Source of the DNA: Branchiostoma floridae
Taxonomy: Eukaryota; Chordata; Leptocardii; Amphioxiformes; Branchiostomatidae
DNA length: 31,369 nt
Direction of reading: 5' to 3'
Assembly: GCF_000003815.2 (NCBI RefSeq)
Contig: NW_023365792.1
Span: 1-31,369, forward strand
Shown here: one piece after another, positions 8,480 to 18,780 of the stretch
Layout: every line of letters starts with the position of its first letter
How positions within the stretch are numbered: the first letter of the stretch is position 1
Made by a program: the position numbers and the translations under genes
Notes under the pieces: generated by a model
Databases searched by the model: none
What the model saw: only the letters and a program-made list of their open reading frames with translations
Told to the model about the DNA's origin: nothing

Positions 8480-9505
8480 TAATCTCCAAGCAGATCTTGC
8501 TGTGGCAAATGGGAAGGACTTTAGCCGGCAGAGGAGTTATTGGCCACAGCGAAGATCTGCTGCAGAGCGCACCGGTCAAAGGCTATTATCAGGCAATTAA
8601 ACTGCGTTAGGAAGAAGGTGCGAATTGCCCCGGGCGTGCGGGGCCAGGGATCCCGTCACGGGTCGGCTGTAAGAGTTCATTGTGTTTTCTGTGACATCTG
8701 GGGATTTCTTTGCTTCTTTGGTGTCAATAACTTACTACGTACTGGAGGAAAACAACAGCAAAACGCGTCAGCACGATGCGACAGGACGCAAGTGCAGTGG
8801 GGAGGGGGGCGCTGACGTCGATTTCCCCATCGAACATTTCACGAAGCAACGGCGCCTTTGTTGTCTGAGAATGTACCGGACGCCGTTAGAAATAATTCAA
8901 ATCGGCTTCGCTGAAAATGCACGTGCTGATTATGTGGATACCTTTCCAAAATTTCAAGTTCTGTCTACGTTTGTACATGCCGATGTCTGTCCGTCAAATG
9001 TGACGAGCGCGGGTCCTTGAACTGAATCCAAGCGTATATGATCGGTAAAGATTTGAAGTTGCAGACATGAAAAAATGATACAGGAAGTGTTTAGTTAAAA
9101 CGCAGCTTTTACCGCGAAATATATACAAGTAACAACTAGATAATAACTTGTTATTTGTATACAACTGATAATTTCATATGTCGATACGTTGTCTTGGTGC
9201 GCTGTGATGCAGTCTGCTCCAGCGGTTTCGGGGGGAAGCCCCCGCTGTGAACTGGCGCGGCTCGCCGCGTTTGTCCCAGATACTGGCTCGGAAGGGTTGT
9301 AAAACGATAATCCCGGCCAAATTTAGCCAATTTGCACGTTGGAGGTAAGTGGATACTAGGAGGAGCAGAAACACGTTTCTGAAAAGATCGCTCCTCCCGC
9401 TGCCTTTGACCGGTGCGTTCTGCAGCAGATCTTCGCTGTGGCCGATAACTCCTCTGCCGGCTAAAGTCCTTCCCATTTGCCACAGCAAGATCTGCTTGGA
9501 GATTA
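8480..9505. mobile_element. long-TIR element, 1026 bp, ends shared with the 9-bp-duplication family
   Basis: 103-bp inverted repeats at 8480-8582 and 9403-9505 differ at only two positions. Their outer ends read TAATCTCCAAGCAGATC, identical to the ends of the short elements at 24687 and 25071, which make 9-bp duplications. Each 103-bp arm also folds on itself (AGCAGATCTTGCTGTGGC against GCCACAGCGAAGATCTGCT). The flanking nine bases do not match (CGTATATGC left, CATCCAAAC right). So either the insertion is old or rearranged, or the arms are two separate copies in opposite orientation. Long TIRs and 9-bp duplications are typical of MULE-type elements. The 820-bp interior has no recognisable transposase. 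Confidence 0.7.
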
Positions 9506-9660
9506 CATCCAAACCACCATACTCCATGTTCATAAGTGATCGCCACGCCGATATCCCGTTGGCTAAATCCAACATCTTCAACAGCTTCACGAAAATTCGC
9601 GACATCGGGTCGTAGAAATATTTCCGTGTAAGCTGCCTCCCCTCGCCGATGTATACAAGG
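9506..9660 (-). CDS. possible coding exon fragment, unknown (low confidence)
   Basis: Directly next to the right end of the 1026-bp element, two minus-strand frames are open and both look protein-like. One reads YTEIFLRPDV, FREAVEDVGFSQRDIGVAIT and YEHGVWWFGC; the other reads EGRQLTRKYFYDPMSRIFVK and LDLANGISAWRSLMNMEYGG. The inserted TIR begins with GTAATC, which could serve as a donor right at the junction. A possible acceptor GGAGGCAG lies near 9633. Only one of the frames can be real, and neither is recognised. It may also be chance or a degraded transposon-coding stretch. Confidence 0.2.
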
Positions 9661-10720
9661 TCACCGAGCCCTACTTGTCCCAGTCCCGGACTGTCGAGAA
9701 CACAACAACACCAAAGTACAGGAGAAAACATATGTGATCCAAACACGACCCCGAAACCGCTCTCACAGTGTCAAGACGAGTCAAGTTTGGCGCTTTCTAC
9801 GGCGATGTTGGTAAAGCGCATGCCCGCATTCTTGAAAAGCCATAGGAGACTTCGGTTTCCCTGGCAACGCACCCCAAGAGATACCGTCTTATCAGCAATG
9901 TTCGGGTGGGCTTAATTAGACTTGGTCATATGGACACACTAGGCCGTCCTGTACCGCCTGGGACACACTAGGCCTGTTCTACAGAGTCGTACATACACCA
10001 AGAAACAGAAGAAGATATATATTTTCCTTTCCCGGCGTATTTCCGGTTAAAAATCGCGAATGGACCCCCGCCCCTCCACACAAAAAAAATTACGCAATGC
10101 CTCCAGAGTTCTCCAGAGAGGCCGGTGAAGGAGGCTAAAATACTAGAACTTCTTGATTTGTCTCGTGCTGGCTCTGTTTCTCGAAATATTCCGTACGATG
10201 ATATCACTTTTGTTCAGAATTCGATCTGAAGGATAAACAAGTTATATCCATATCCATATTAAAACTAAATGAATCATTCGTTGTACTGAATTTCTAGTCA
10301 AGTGATCATGATGATGATTAATTTAAATACATGTAGTATAAAAACCAAGGTTCCTCGCAAAAACATGAACAGCTGTCATCATGAGAGTATGGACCAACGA
10401 TTTCCAGCATAACGCCACGCCCACTTGAATCCTTGAACAACGATCCACTCTCCACTCTACAGTCCGCCAGCTGGTCATTATTTGGGCCTAATCTCGAAGC
10501 AGATGTAACACGTAGAATGCTCACACCCAATGGGAGTAAGTTTAGAAACCCCCTTTGGCGATCTTCAGAAAGCATATAAAAGAGGAATAAATACGCACAA
10601 GTGCAAGCAGTGGGGCTTGTTTTACGCTTTTTTTTCTATCGTTTTCATGTTTCCCTGGATGTGCGTATTATCATAGGATCTCAGTCGTAGTGGTGTGTGT
10701 GAATGTCAACGCGTTTATGG
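9661..10720. other. no gene seen
   Basis: Mixed-composition sequence. The short frames present do not resemble known families and lack splice-site support. A short direct repeat, GGACACACTAGGCC, occurs at 9930 and 9960. Nothing else is supported. Confidence 0.35.
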
Positions 10721-11353
10721 CTCGTTCTCATTTAAATGTCGAAAATGCTATCGCCTGACTTTACGACTTGATATTGAGCAAATTATAGACAGCATGATTG
10801 GTCCCTTTGTTTTTCCACAACCCCTGTAATGTTTTACAAAAGATGCAACATAACATTTATATTGGTTCATGGCTTTGAAGGTTATTATAGCCTCGGGTGG
10901 GATTTCAAACCCCCAAAGTGGCTGTCGCCTGAGAAGATTCAAATAGTAGTCAAAAATGAAAAAAAAAAAAGAATAATGGAACAATTCAGTTCCCAAAATG
11001 ATTGTTCGGCAGAAGAAACCAGCTACTTAGGCTCTCTGACCGATCACGTCAGATCGCTACTGTCACAGATCTTGGAGGCTGTGTGAGGTGGTTTATGACT
11101 GTCGCCAAATTCGGTAACAAACGTTACCACCACGAGTACGGTTATATTTTACTGTTGCAACAAATGTTACCGGTAACGTTTGTTACCTGCCCTGTAATGC
11201 ATTACCAATGGGACCGAAAATAATAAGTTGCCATTTTTTGGCTATGGTTAAAAGAGGAATTTTCCTAAATAACCAGGTAGTTTCCACTGAAAATAAAACC
11301 GATTTATTTTTCGACCAAAAAAATGCCATTTTCGACATTTCAATGAGAACGAG
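10721..11353. mobile_element. candidate TIR element, 633 bp
   Basis: CTCGTTCTCATTTAAATGTC plus GAAAATG at 10721-10747 and its complement at 11327-11353 form 27-bp inverted repeats with one mismatch. Inside lies a second perfect inverted pair, GGTAACAAACGTTACC at 11113-11128 and GGTAACGTTTGTTACC at 11172-11187; each of these is itself nearly self-complementary. No target duplication or transposase is seen. It is a MITE candidate on structure alone. Confidence 0.5.
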
Positions 11354-11365
11354 TATTCTTTGTTT

Positions 11366-11435
11366 GCGCGCGCGCGTGCGTGTGTGTGTGTGACTGTGTA
11401 TGTTTGTGTGTGTGTGTACGTGCTTTAGCATGTGC
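11366..11435. repeat. GC/GT microsatellite
   Basis: Alternating purine-pyrimidine tract: a (GC)n run passing into (GT)n, interrupted by ACTGTGTATGTTT and resuming as (GT)n. It could take up Z-DNA. The antisense frames reading His-Thr repeats are artefacts of it. Confidence 0.9.
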
Positions 11436-12268
11436 TCGTGCGCACGCCGTTTATGTCGGCTGAAAAGAAACAAACACTACGAACGCAGAAATGAGACAAA
11501 CGGACAAATTCTGCATGTAGGTAATCCGGACATACGTCACCACACACCTCAGGATTCCGGTAGATCACGCTCACACGGCGTTAAAACGGGCGGAGGAAAG
11601 GTACAGACCACCACTGTTCTTTGGTAGTGATCTCTCTACTCCTGGGTCTCTGTGCTTTTTAAAAAGGAAAATGGCGTTTTACAAATACTTGAAATAGGAC
11701 GACATTGGGTAGCGCTACGTTCCAGTGACTGTCATGGTAGGTACCAATTGGCACTTCTGTCCTGATGCGCAATGATTTGCGAAGTGCGATATCTTGAATG
11801 TTTCTCACTTTTCAAAATGCCCATCAACTTTTGGAGTCAAAGCTTTGGCCGTATTAAAAGGAACTGTCCATGTGAGCAATACCAGTTGGACCACTTGTTG
11901 GGCGACCTGACTTCCGGTAACTTCAACAGTGAGACTGCAGTGAGACTTCAATAGAGTTTAGATTGTCTGAAATTAGCTAAATGTTTGTAGGGTTTGGTTA
12001 GTTGTATATTGCCCTTGACAAAGCGGGACTTCAGAAAAAACTACAGTGGTGTCTACGGTACCGGGTAACGCTTAGGCGAACATCGTACGTCTTAGAAATG
12101 TTGCGAATTGATATTAAATCTGATAAATGTTGCAGGGTGCTTATACATAAATAACATAAAATAAAACACTCATAACCATCTGTGTGGTGGTGTAAAATAA
12201 ACATTGTTAACCTTAATTTGCCTTTACCAACCTTTGAAACTCTAGCCTATTTTAATCACGCTTCTATA
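11436..12268. other. no gene seen
   Basis: No supported coding exon, inverted repeat or family shared with the rest of the window. Confidence 0.35.
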
Positions 12269-13432
12269 CAGCCAGCCCAGCATTGCTGGCCTCTAGCGGG
12301 GAGGGGCCAGTTAAGCCCCGGTCACAAGAATCGTACGATTGACTGCGATGGAGGTTTTATGCGCGGCATAAGCGCAGTACGTCGTAAGTCGGGGAAGAAT
12401 CGGAAGCAATGGTTTAAATATATGAAGCCGTGGTCACAAGGATCGTAGTGCATCGTACGATGAGGTCATTAGAGCGTATTTGCGTCAATCGCAGGTAAAT
12501 CATAGTAAATCGGGGAGCCTCCTATGACGAAAATAGGACTGAAATGGATTTTGAACATGTTCAAAATTTCGCTATCGTCGTAAGATTTTATTTGCCCCCA
12601 AAGCAGACTTCATTACGGCAATTTTTGTCTACTGATGAGGTTTTAGATTTATGAATTTTTAGCATGTTGTGATGGTTTCAGTTTTCCCTGATATTGTCGA
12701 TATTGACGAAAAGGGAAAATATATCAGTCGCAACTGCCACAATCGCAACCAGAGAACAGCGCGCCCCGCACAGGTGATGCAGACAATTGTTTGATCGCTT
12801 CATGCACGTGAGTTGATAATTAGATCAAATCTCAGCTCTCGTCGGTCTTGGGTCAGTTTACCATAATCGTAATAACCATGGGGACAACTCAAACATAAAG
12901 GCAGGCTCTATGAGTCGGAAATATATATGATATAATGCTTATGATATGATTTTTGTATGATGGCATCTTTTTGTTGATAGCATATCATGATACAATATTC
13001 GAAAGAGCCTGACACGTAGAGCCGGCAAGCAGGCCGAGATAACCATACCAGTACTCACGCTTGATTTGAACTTTTGCTTGTAATACTCTTGTTATCATGG
13101 TCTTTTTTAATTTATTTTTACAGTTAAAGATATTATAGGAAGGTATTCAACAGCTATGTCCACATTTTGTTGGTTAAAGAAGCACAAAAACGGTCAGACG
13201 GCTATACAGAAGAGACACAAGTGAAAAATCGTACGACGCTGGAAAAATTTTGAACATCATCCGATGCTCTGCGATGCTCTGCGATGGCTGATATTTTGCT
13301 TACGATTTAGCTGCGATCCACTGTGATCATCGTGCGATAGGCGTAATATGCCATCGCAAGGACGTCGTACGATTCTTGTGACCGGGGCTTTACAGCCCGG
13401 ACAGCGATGTTTGTGTTACATAGACTATTGAA
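12269..13432. repeat. interspersed repeat split by a Harbinger-like insertion
   Basis: 12269-12313 and 13390-13432 together reconstitute the repeat seen whole at 1684-1770: TAGCGGGGAGGGGCCAG, then the target TTA, then CAGCCCGGACAGC and a GTTACATAG end. Everything between is the TIR element. The nesting order is therefore repeat first, DNA transposon second. Confidence 0.65.
12314..13389. mobile_element. PIF/Harbinger-like non-autonomous element, copy 1 (1076 bp, TTA duplication)
   Basis: The ends are AGCCCCGGTCACAAGAATCG and the exact complement, with the inverted match running through the palindrome TCGTACGA. A TTA target duplication flanks it (12311-12313 and 13390-13392). It is confirmed by the unoccupied related repeat at 1731-1733, which has a single TTA. 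Three-base TWA duplications are typical of PIF/Harbinger. A degenerate copy of the TIR (GTGGTCACAAGGATCGTAG) lies at 12432-12450, and TCGTACGA or close variants recur near both ends. They are possible transposase-binding sites. There is no coding frame. The superfamily is inferred from the duplication only. Confidence 0.8.
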
Positions 13433-14043
13433 GACAAAAATGTTGAGAATTCTTGTATGATTCTTTTTACCTTTTCAATCGTTTGTTGTCCTTTTAATTG
13501 AACAACAATATTCAACCACACTTGCGGATTGCATTTTCTTAAACGATTCGATTTATCTTAGATGCATTCGAGCCTATGAAAACACCCCGCAAATTTCAGC
13601 GGGACATATAAAAGCACGGCACTGTAAAACCGACACACTCGGACAACTTGACGGCGTCACAGTTACGTTCCTTAATTCCAGTGCGGCATTGTGGCTTCAA
13701 TAACCTTTAGACAAATGAAATTAAGAACTTGTGATTCCGTTGTACATTTTCCGTGGTATTAGGCAAAAGTTGGACATCAAAAGACATTGACGTATCGAGA
13801 CATACCGGAGAACTTCTGCTGCATATCGTACGGCTCTACCGGTAATGCTGTTTTTGGCTCTTTATATTGACATGAAACAAAAACTTGTTGCGTATCAAAC
13901 ATTATAGGTGTCACAGAATATTTAGATTGCACTTAAGTCCATGGCAACTGTCATCAGTACTTGTGCAGTTTTATAATACCACATTGTCAGTCGATCGTTT
14001 TTTTTTTAAATCGACATTTGAAAGTGTAACAAAATCCTCTATC
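13433..14043. other. no gene seen; spacer between two Harbinger-like copies
   Basis: Contains a consensus TATA-like octamer (described separately) but no supported exon. A T-run lies near 14000. Confidence 0.35.
13607..13614 (+). promoter_or_regulatory. possible TATA box (weak)
   Basis: TATAAAAG is a full match to the eukaryotic TATA consensus and lies in less AT-rich surroundings (CGGGACA before, CACGGCAC after). No initiator, transcript or downstream coding exon is visible, so it may be chance. Confidence 0.15.
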
Positions 14044-14956
14044 TAAGGCCCCGGTCACAAGAATCGTACGATTGACTGCGATGGAGGTTTTATGCTTGGT
14101 ATAAGCCCAGTGCGTCGTAAGTCGGGGAAGAATCGGAAGCAATGGTTTAAATATATAAAGCCGTGGTCACAAGGATCGTAGTGCATCGTGCGATAGGTCA
14201 TAAGAGCGTACTTGCGTCAATCGCAATTAAATCATAGTAAATCGGGGAGCGTCGTATGACGAAAATAGAGCTGAAATAGATTTTGAACATGTTCAAAATT
14301 TCTCCACCGTCGTACGATTTTTATTGCCCCCATATCAGACTTCATTACGGCAATTTTTTTCTACTGATGACGTTAAAGATTCATAAATTTTTAGCATGTT
14401 GTGATGGTTTCAGTTTCCCCTGATATTGTCGATGTTGACGAAAAAGGAAATTATATCAGTCGCAACTGTTCACAATAGCAACTAGAGAACAGTGCGCCCG
14501 TAGAAGAGCCTGATTTCAAGGCAATGTTTTCCACGTGGCAGATTCAGTACCACGCACAGGTGACTTATACATTTCTTTGATGGCTACATACTCGTGGGTT
14601 CATAATTAGATCAGATCTCATCTCTCGCCAGTCTCGGGTCGGTTTACCATAGCCGTAACTATGGGGACAATTCGAACAACGGAAAGGCAGACTTATGATA
14701 TAATGCTTATGATATGATTTTTGTCTGATGGCATTTTTTCTTGATAGCATATTATCACAAAAAAGCAAAATATGATTTTCGAAGAAGCCTGCCTGACTCG
14801 TAGAGCCGGCAAGCAGCCCGAGATAGCCATGCTAGTACTTGTGCTTGATTTGAACCTTTGTTGGTAAGACTCATGTTGTTATGGTTTCTTTTGATTTGTT
14901 TTTACAGTGAAAGACATCATAGGAAGGTCCGTATTCAACAGCTACGTCCACATTTG

Positions 14957-16869
14957 TTTTTTTTTATTGGTATACATATAAGACAAGACACAGTGGTAAA
15001 TGCACTCTAGCAAAGCTAATATTAACATTACCACTAGGACATTTGAAAATAAAATAAGCAAAGGACAAAACAATGTGAGACCAAATAAAATAGTAGTACA
15101 GCAGTGGGGTGACGGATCCAACAAATAAATATATAAAGTTTATTGCAAATTCATGCCCATTGGGCTAATTGCAAGAAAAGAATGACTAATTACATGAGAT
15201 GAATAAATGTGGTCTGAAATATATATACAAACAAGATTATAAAGGGAAATGTTCAGTCAATTTGAAAACGTTTGGTCTAGAGTATGTAAGTCTGTGTAAG
15301 ATGCATAATATGGATGTTTGTTACTGTTGGTAAAGTGGGTGAACCCCTGAGTAAAAGTTGAGTTAAGGCTGGGTCAGACGAAATTTTCAAATCAAGGGTT
15401 GAGCCTAAAAGGTCTTGAAGATTGCAGAGAAGGGATTTTCTAAGTTGGTTGTAGTTAGGGCAGTGCAATAAATAGTGGACAACGCTTTCACATCGGGAGC
15501 CACAGCTACAAGAAGGACTATTGACTAAATTACATGTGGATAAGCTAAAGTTCAGACTACAGGTCCCGATGCGGAGGCGTGTGAGTAAAACGCAGGCGTA
15601 CCTGGGGCCGTGACTAAAATGTGTGTTAAGGGAAGGGCGAACTAATTTTATTAAGTAATTTTTGAATGTTGAAAGATTAAATGACCGTACAGCTATATCA
15701 AGACCATCTCAGTGATATGTACCATACGGAATAAAGGACCTTTGGTAACGAGTTGTGGTACAAGTCGGTGGCTTTAAATTGTGTTTGTTACGAAGGTCGT
15801 AAGGAGTAGAGGCAGAGACTTCAGGAGTGATCAACTCCTGAAGATACTGACGAGTGTGACCATGAACGATTTTATGAAACATTATCAAACAGTGAATATG
15901 GCGACGGTCAGACAGTTTTTCCCACCCAAGTTCAGAAAGGAGTGACAGATATGAGGATCCTCTCACAGCACCTGATACTGTGAGTGAGCACTCATATTGT
16001 ACTCTCTCTATACGTCGGGAGTCCGATATAGTGCAGCCATGCCATACTATGTCGGCGTACTCAAGAAGTGGACGAATGAAGGACTTATAAATAACTTCGA
16101 GTACATGTCGTGGCAATTTGAATTTAAGTTTGTTCAGTGTGGACACACGTTTTGATACTTTGGCAATCATTTGTGTTATATGTTTTCCCAAGACATGGTG
16201 GACGTAAGAAAAACACCAATATGCTTGTGGTCTTTTACAGATTGAATGACACAATTATCAAGAAAAAGTTGAGGATGGCAAGGGGGATCGATTTTCCTGG
16301 AAAAACACATTTCCTCAGTTTTTAAAGGATTCAGTTTCATAAGCCACGTGGAAGCCCAAGATGATATCTTACTAAGATCAGAATTTAGACTTGACGCAGT
16401 TTCGGTCGGGCTATCCACTATATCTACTAAAGAACTATCATCTGCAAAGAGAAACGGGCAAGTTGATAAATCGTCCACCATATTACTGATGTAAACAAGA
16501 AATAAGAGGAGCCTAATATAGAACCCTGTGGTACGCCTGCGCGAATATTACACCAATCTGAATGCTGGCCATCTATAACTACGTCTTTGTACACGATCAG
16601 AAAGATAGCTGTGGAACCAATCTAGAACCGGACCCTCGACCCCATTTCTTTGAAGCTTGAACATAAGGCCTTTGTGCAAAAAAAAGCTCGTGAAAAATCT
16701 AAGTAAACCGCTCGGACTTCTCTATTAGAGTCAAGAGCTTCAAGAATTTTGTCAGTTACACAAACAAGTTGGCCTACTGTTGAATCTCCACGGATAAATC
16801 CAGATTGAAGAGGATATGATAAGTTTTGGGACATCAGGTGGTTGTACAAGTGTTTCAATACAATTTTTT
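14957..16869 (-). mobile_element. 5'-truncated CR1/Jockey-like non-LTR retrotransposon nested in copy 2
   Basis: Relative to copy 1, the Harbinger-like sequence stops after GTCCACATTT (about 14956) and resumes at TTGGTTAAAGAAGC (about 16870). The inserted DNA begins on the plus strand with a T-run, that is, a short A-rich tail on the minus strand. It contains pol coding sequence in the minus direction, so it integrated by target-primed reverse transcription with 5' truncation. The T-rich junctions prevent a firm target-duplication call. The 3' UTR covers about 15276-14957. Confidence 0.85.
15277..16867 (-). pseudogene. pol (reverse transcriptase to C-terminal zinc-binding region), broken
   Basis: Minus strand, in order: reverse transcriptase motif QSGFIRGDSTVGQLVCVTDK and VRAVYLDFSRAF; a frameshift and small deletion at an A-run (about 16674-16685), after which HKGLMFKLQRNGVEGP and LDWFHSYLSDRVQR continue in another frame; the catalytic FADD box in CPFLFADDSSLV (about 16450); STWLMKLNPLKTEEM; a second frame change between about 16180 and 16250; KSFIRPLLEYADIVWHGC; an in-frame TGA near 15710; then SFNLSTFKNYL and a C-terminal Cys/His motif (CSCGSRCESVVHYLLHC). 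It ends at TAG 15279-15277. The endonuclease domain and the pol start are missing. At least two frameshifts and two stops make it inactive. The C-terminal end differs from the fragment at 1-496, so two different families are present. Confidence 0.85.
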
Positions 16870-17087
16870 TGGTTGGTTAAAGAAGCACAAAAGCGGCCAG
16901 GCGGCTATTCAAAAGAGACACAAGTGAAAAATCGTACGACGCTGGAAAAATTTTGAACATCATCTGATGCTCTGCGATGGCTGATTTTGATTACGATTTA
17001 GCTGCGATTCACTGCGATCATCGTGCGATGTGCGGAATATGCATGCCATCGCAAGGACGTCGTAGGATTCTTGTGACCGGGGATTAA

Positions 17088-17700
17088 CTGATGGACTGAT
17101 ACTACGGTATCCACATGAAACGTATGGGTAGAATTTCCTCAAATCGGACGTAATGATTCTTATTGATTAGTCACAAGGACATCTGATTGTTTTTGTATTT
17201 CAAATAGCACGAGTACACTCAACGACATTACTTATCAGTTGACTTGTGAATAGTTAGACCTTTTGATATTTCATAAGAGGCATGTTGATATTTGACTATC
17301 ATCAAGCAACTTTCAGGCGGAACTAAGGCTACCTCTGGGACCGCCTGCTTACCCAATGGTAGGTACAGTCGGACTTCATTCTTCATAACATAAGATCGTG
17401 TTATATGTTGTCCATGGCCATGCGTCACTTGTACAACGTGCCAAATAAAATATTTGGACAATAAATCTCATTTTCCAACGTGTCGGAATGACAAACGCAT
17501 TATTACCCTAACCTTTACCCTGAAATTGTTGGACATCGGTTCTAAGCTCAGAAATACGGACTGAGAGCTATGTTTGGTGACACCAATACTAGGCTACTTG
17601 TATTAGGCATTGCCCTAACCGTACCCCAAACCTGTCCATGCTTAAGCAAAAGGACAACTTAAAATTTTGAACACTCGTAACTTCTGACTGAGAACTCTTC
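17088..17700. other. no gene seen
   Basis: No supported exon, repeat or inverted repeat. Confidence 0.35.
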
Positions 17701-18400
17701 CTAAAGCCTAGGTTACACATAGCCGAATTTAGCTCCCGACTCTCTCCCGATTATGGTTATGAGTGATTCGGGAGCTGAGTCGGCTGTAGTCGGCTGGCGT
17801 TCGGCTGAGTCGGCTGGTGTTCGGCTGCGCTATCCGAATGTTTTGAAATGTTCAAAACATTCGGCTCTGAACGGCAGGTCTGGAGTGGGTTGGTTGTCGG
17901 TCGGCTTGTGTTTGGCACGGTCGGCTGGTGTTCGGGAGTAAGTCAGCAGTCAGATTTCAATCTTAATCATAGGATAAACACTGCTGACTTACTCCCAGCT
18001 TGTTTCCAACCTACCAACGATTCACCCCCAAACCGTAGACAAATCTCTGCTAACTCAATCCCAAGCAAAATGACTATTACCAGGGCGTAGGCGAATCACT
18101 CCCGAACTTCACACGACCGATATCTAGCCAAAAACAACAAAAAAACATGCCGTATTAGAGCTATCTGTCATCCAAATTTTATCTTTTGGTGATGTTTACA
18201 AAATAGAAGATAGGATTACTTTGATTAAAAACGAAAATGGCCACTTTTTTTTTAAATCGCTGATTATGTCCATTTCAAGTCGTGAGAGGGCCAGCAATCG
18301 GTTGGGAATAAGTCAGGAGTGATTCGGCAGTCTGCGGCTAAAGGTCGGGATGGTTGGGAATAGGTTAGTTAGCATTCGGGGCCCTCATTGAACACTCGTA
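17701..18400. repeat. degenerate foldback region with TCGGCT-rich tandem motif
   Basis: 17770-17830 repeats short units built on GTCGGCTG/GTTCGGCTG. A 14-bp hairpin CCGAATGTTTTGAA (17834-17847) with a 3-base loop pairs perfectly with 17851-17864. A 17-bp hairpin GGGAGTAAGTCAGCAGT (17934-17950) pairs with 17982-17998. Related GAATAAGTCAGGAGTGATTC sequence near 18305 suggests a decayed long-inverted-repeat transposon. No element ends or target duplication could be fixed. Confidence 0.5.
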
Positions 18401-18780
18401 ACGTGCCATCATTTGAGGCAAACGGCAAGCCAAGGAGGAAAGGAGACCAGCCCCCAGCACGTATGCCCAGTTGCGGGCGCACCTGTGCCCCAACTTTGGG
18501 ACTGCGATCTCGCGTCGCTGACGTCACGTGTACATCCAAGAACTCTCTCATGCAAGTGGACAACTATCTAAAACAATTTTCAGAACAGTAATACTACTGG
18601 AAATTCTTTCTAAAGAACAAATGTTATGCTGTTATAGCATATCGTACCCCTTACCCTGTAGTCATATACAGCCTCCCAATACATCATGAACTAAAGGAGA
18701 TGTTGATAATCGTTCCCGAAATGTTCGCGAAAAGCATAGAGGACAATCGTCCTTGTAGACGAACGAGCATACCTAACACC
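18401..18780. other. no gene seen
   Basis: GC-richer stretch around 18430-18530 with open frames on both strands but no recognised protein or splice evidence. Confidence 0.35.

Larger units (their letters stand above)
14047..17084. mobile_element. PIF/Harbinger-like non-autonomous element, copy 2 (split by a retrotransposon, TAA duplication)
   Basis: Same family as 12314-13389: GGCCCCGGTCACAAGAATCG at the left and the complement GATTCTTGTGACCGGGG at the right. A TAA duplication lies at 14044-14046 and 17085-17087, fitting TWA. Removing the retrotransposon (about 14957-16869) leaves about 1125 bp. The 49-bp excess over copy 1 is explained by a block at about 14500-14549 that is present here and missing from copy 1. 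The internal TIR echo near 14160 is conserved in both copies. It has no coding capacity of its own. Confidence 0.8.

Noticed and set aside
11183-11473. His/Thr-rich minus-strand protein
   Set aside because: Produced by the GC/GT microsatellite read in antisense.
12314-13389. hAT or Tc1/mariner assignment for the CCCCGGTCACAAG family
   Set aside because: The duplications are 3 bp (TTA, TAA), not 8 bp or TA, as shown by the empty site and the second copy.
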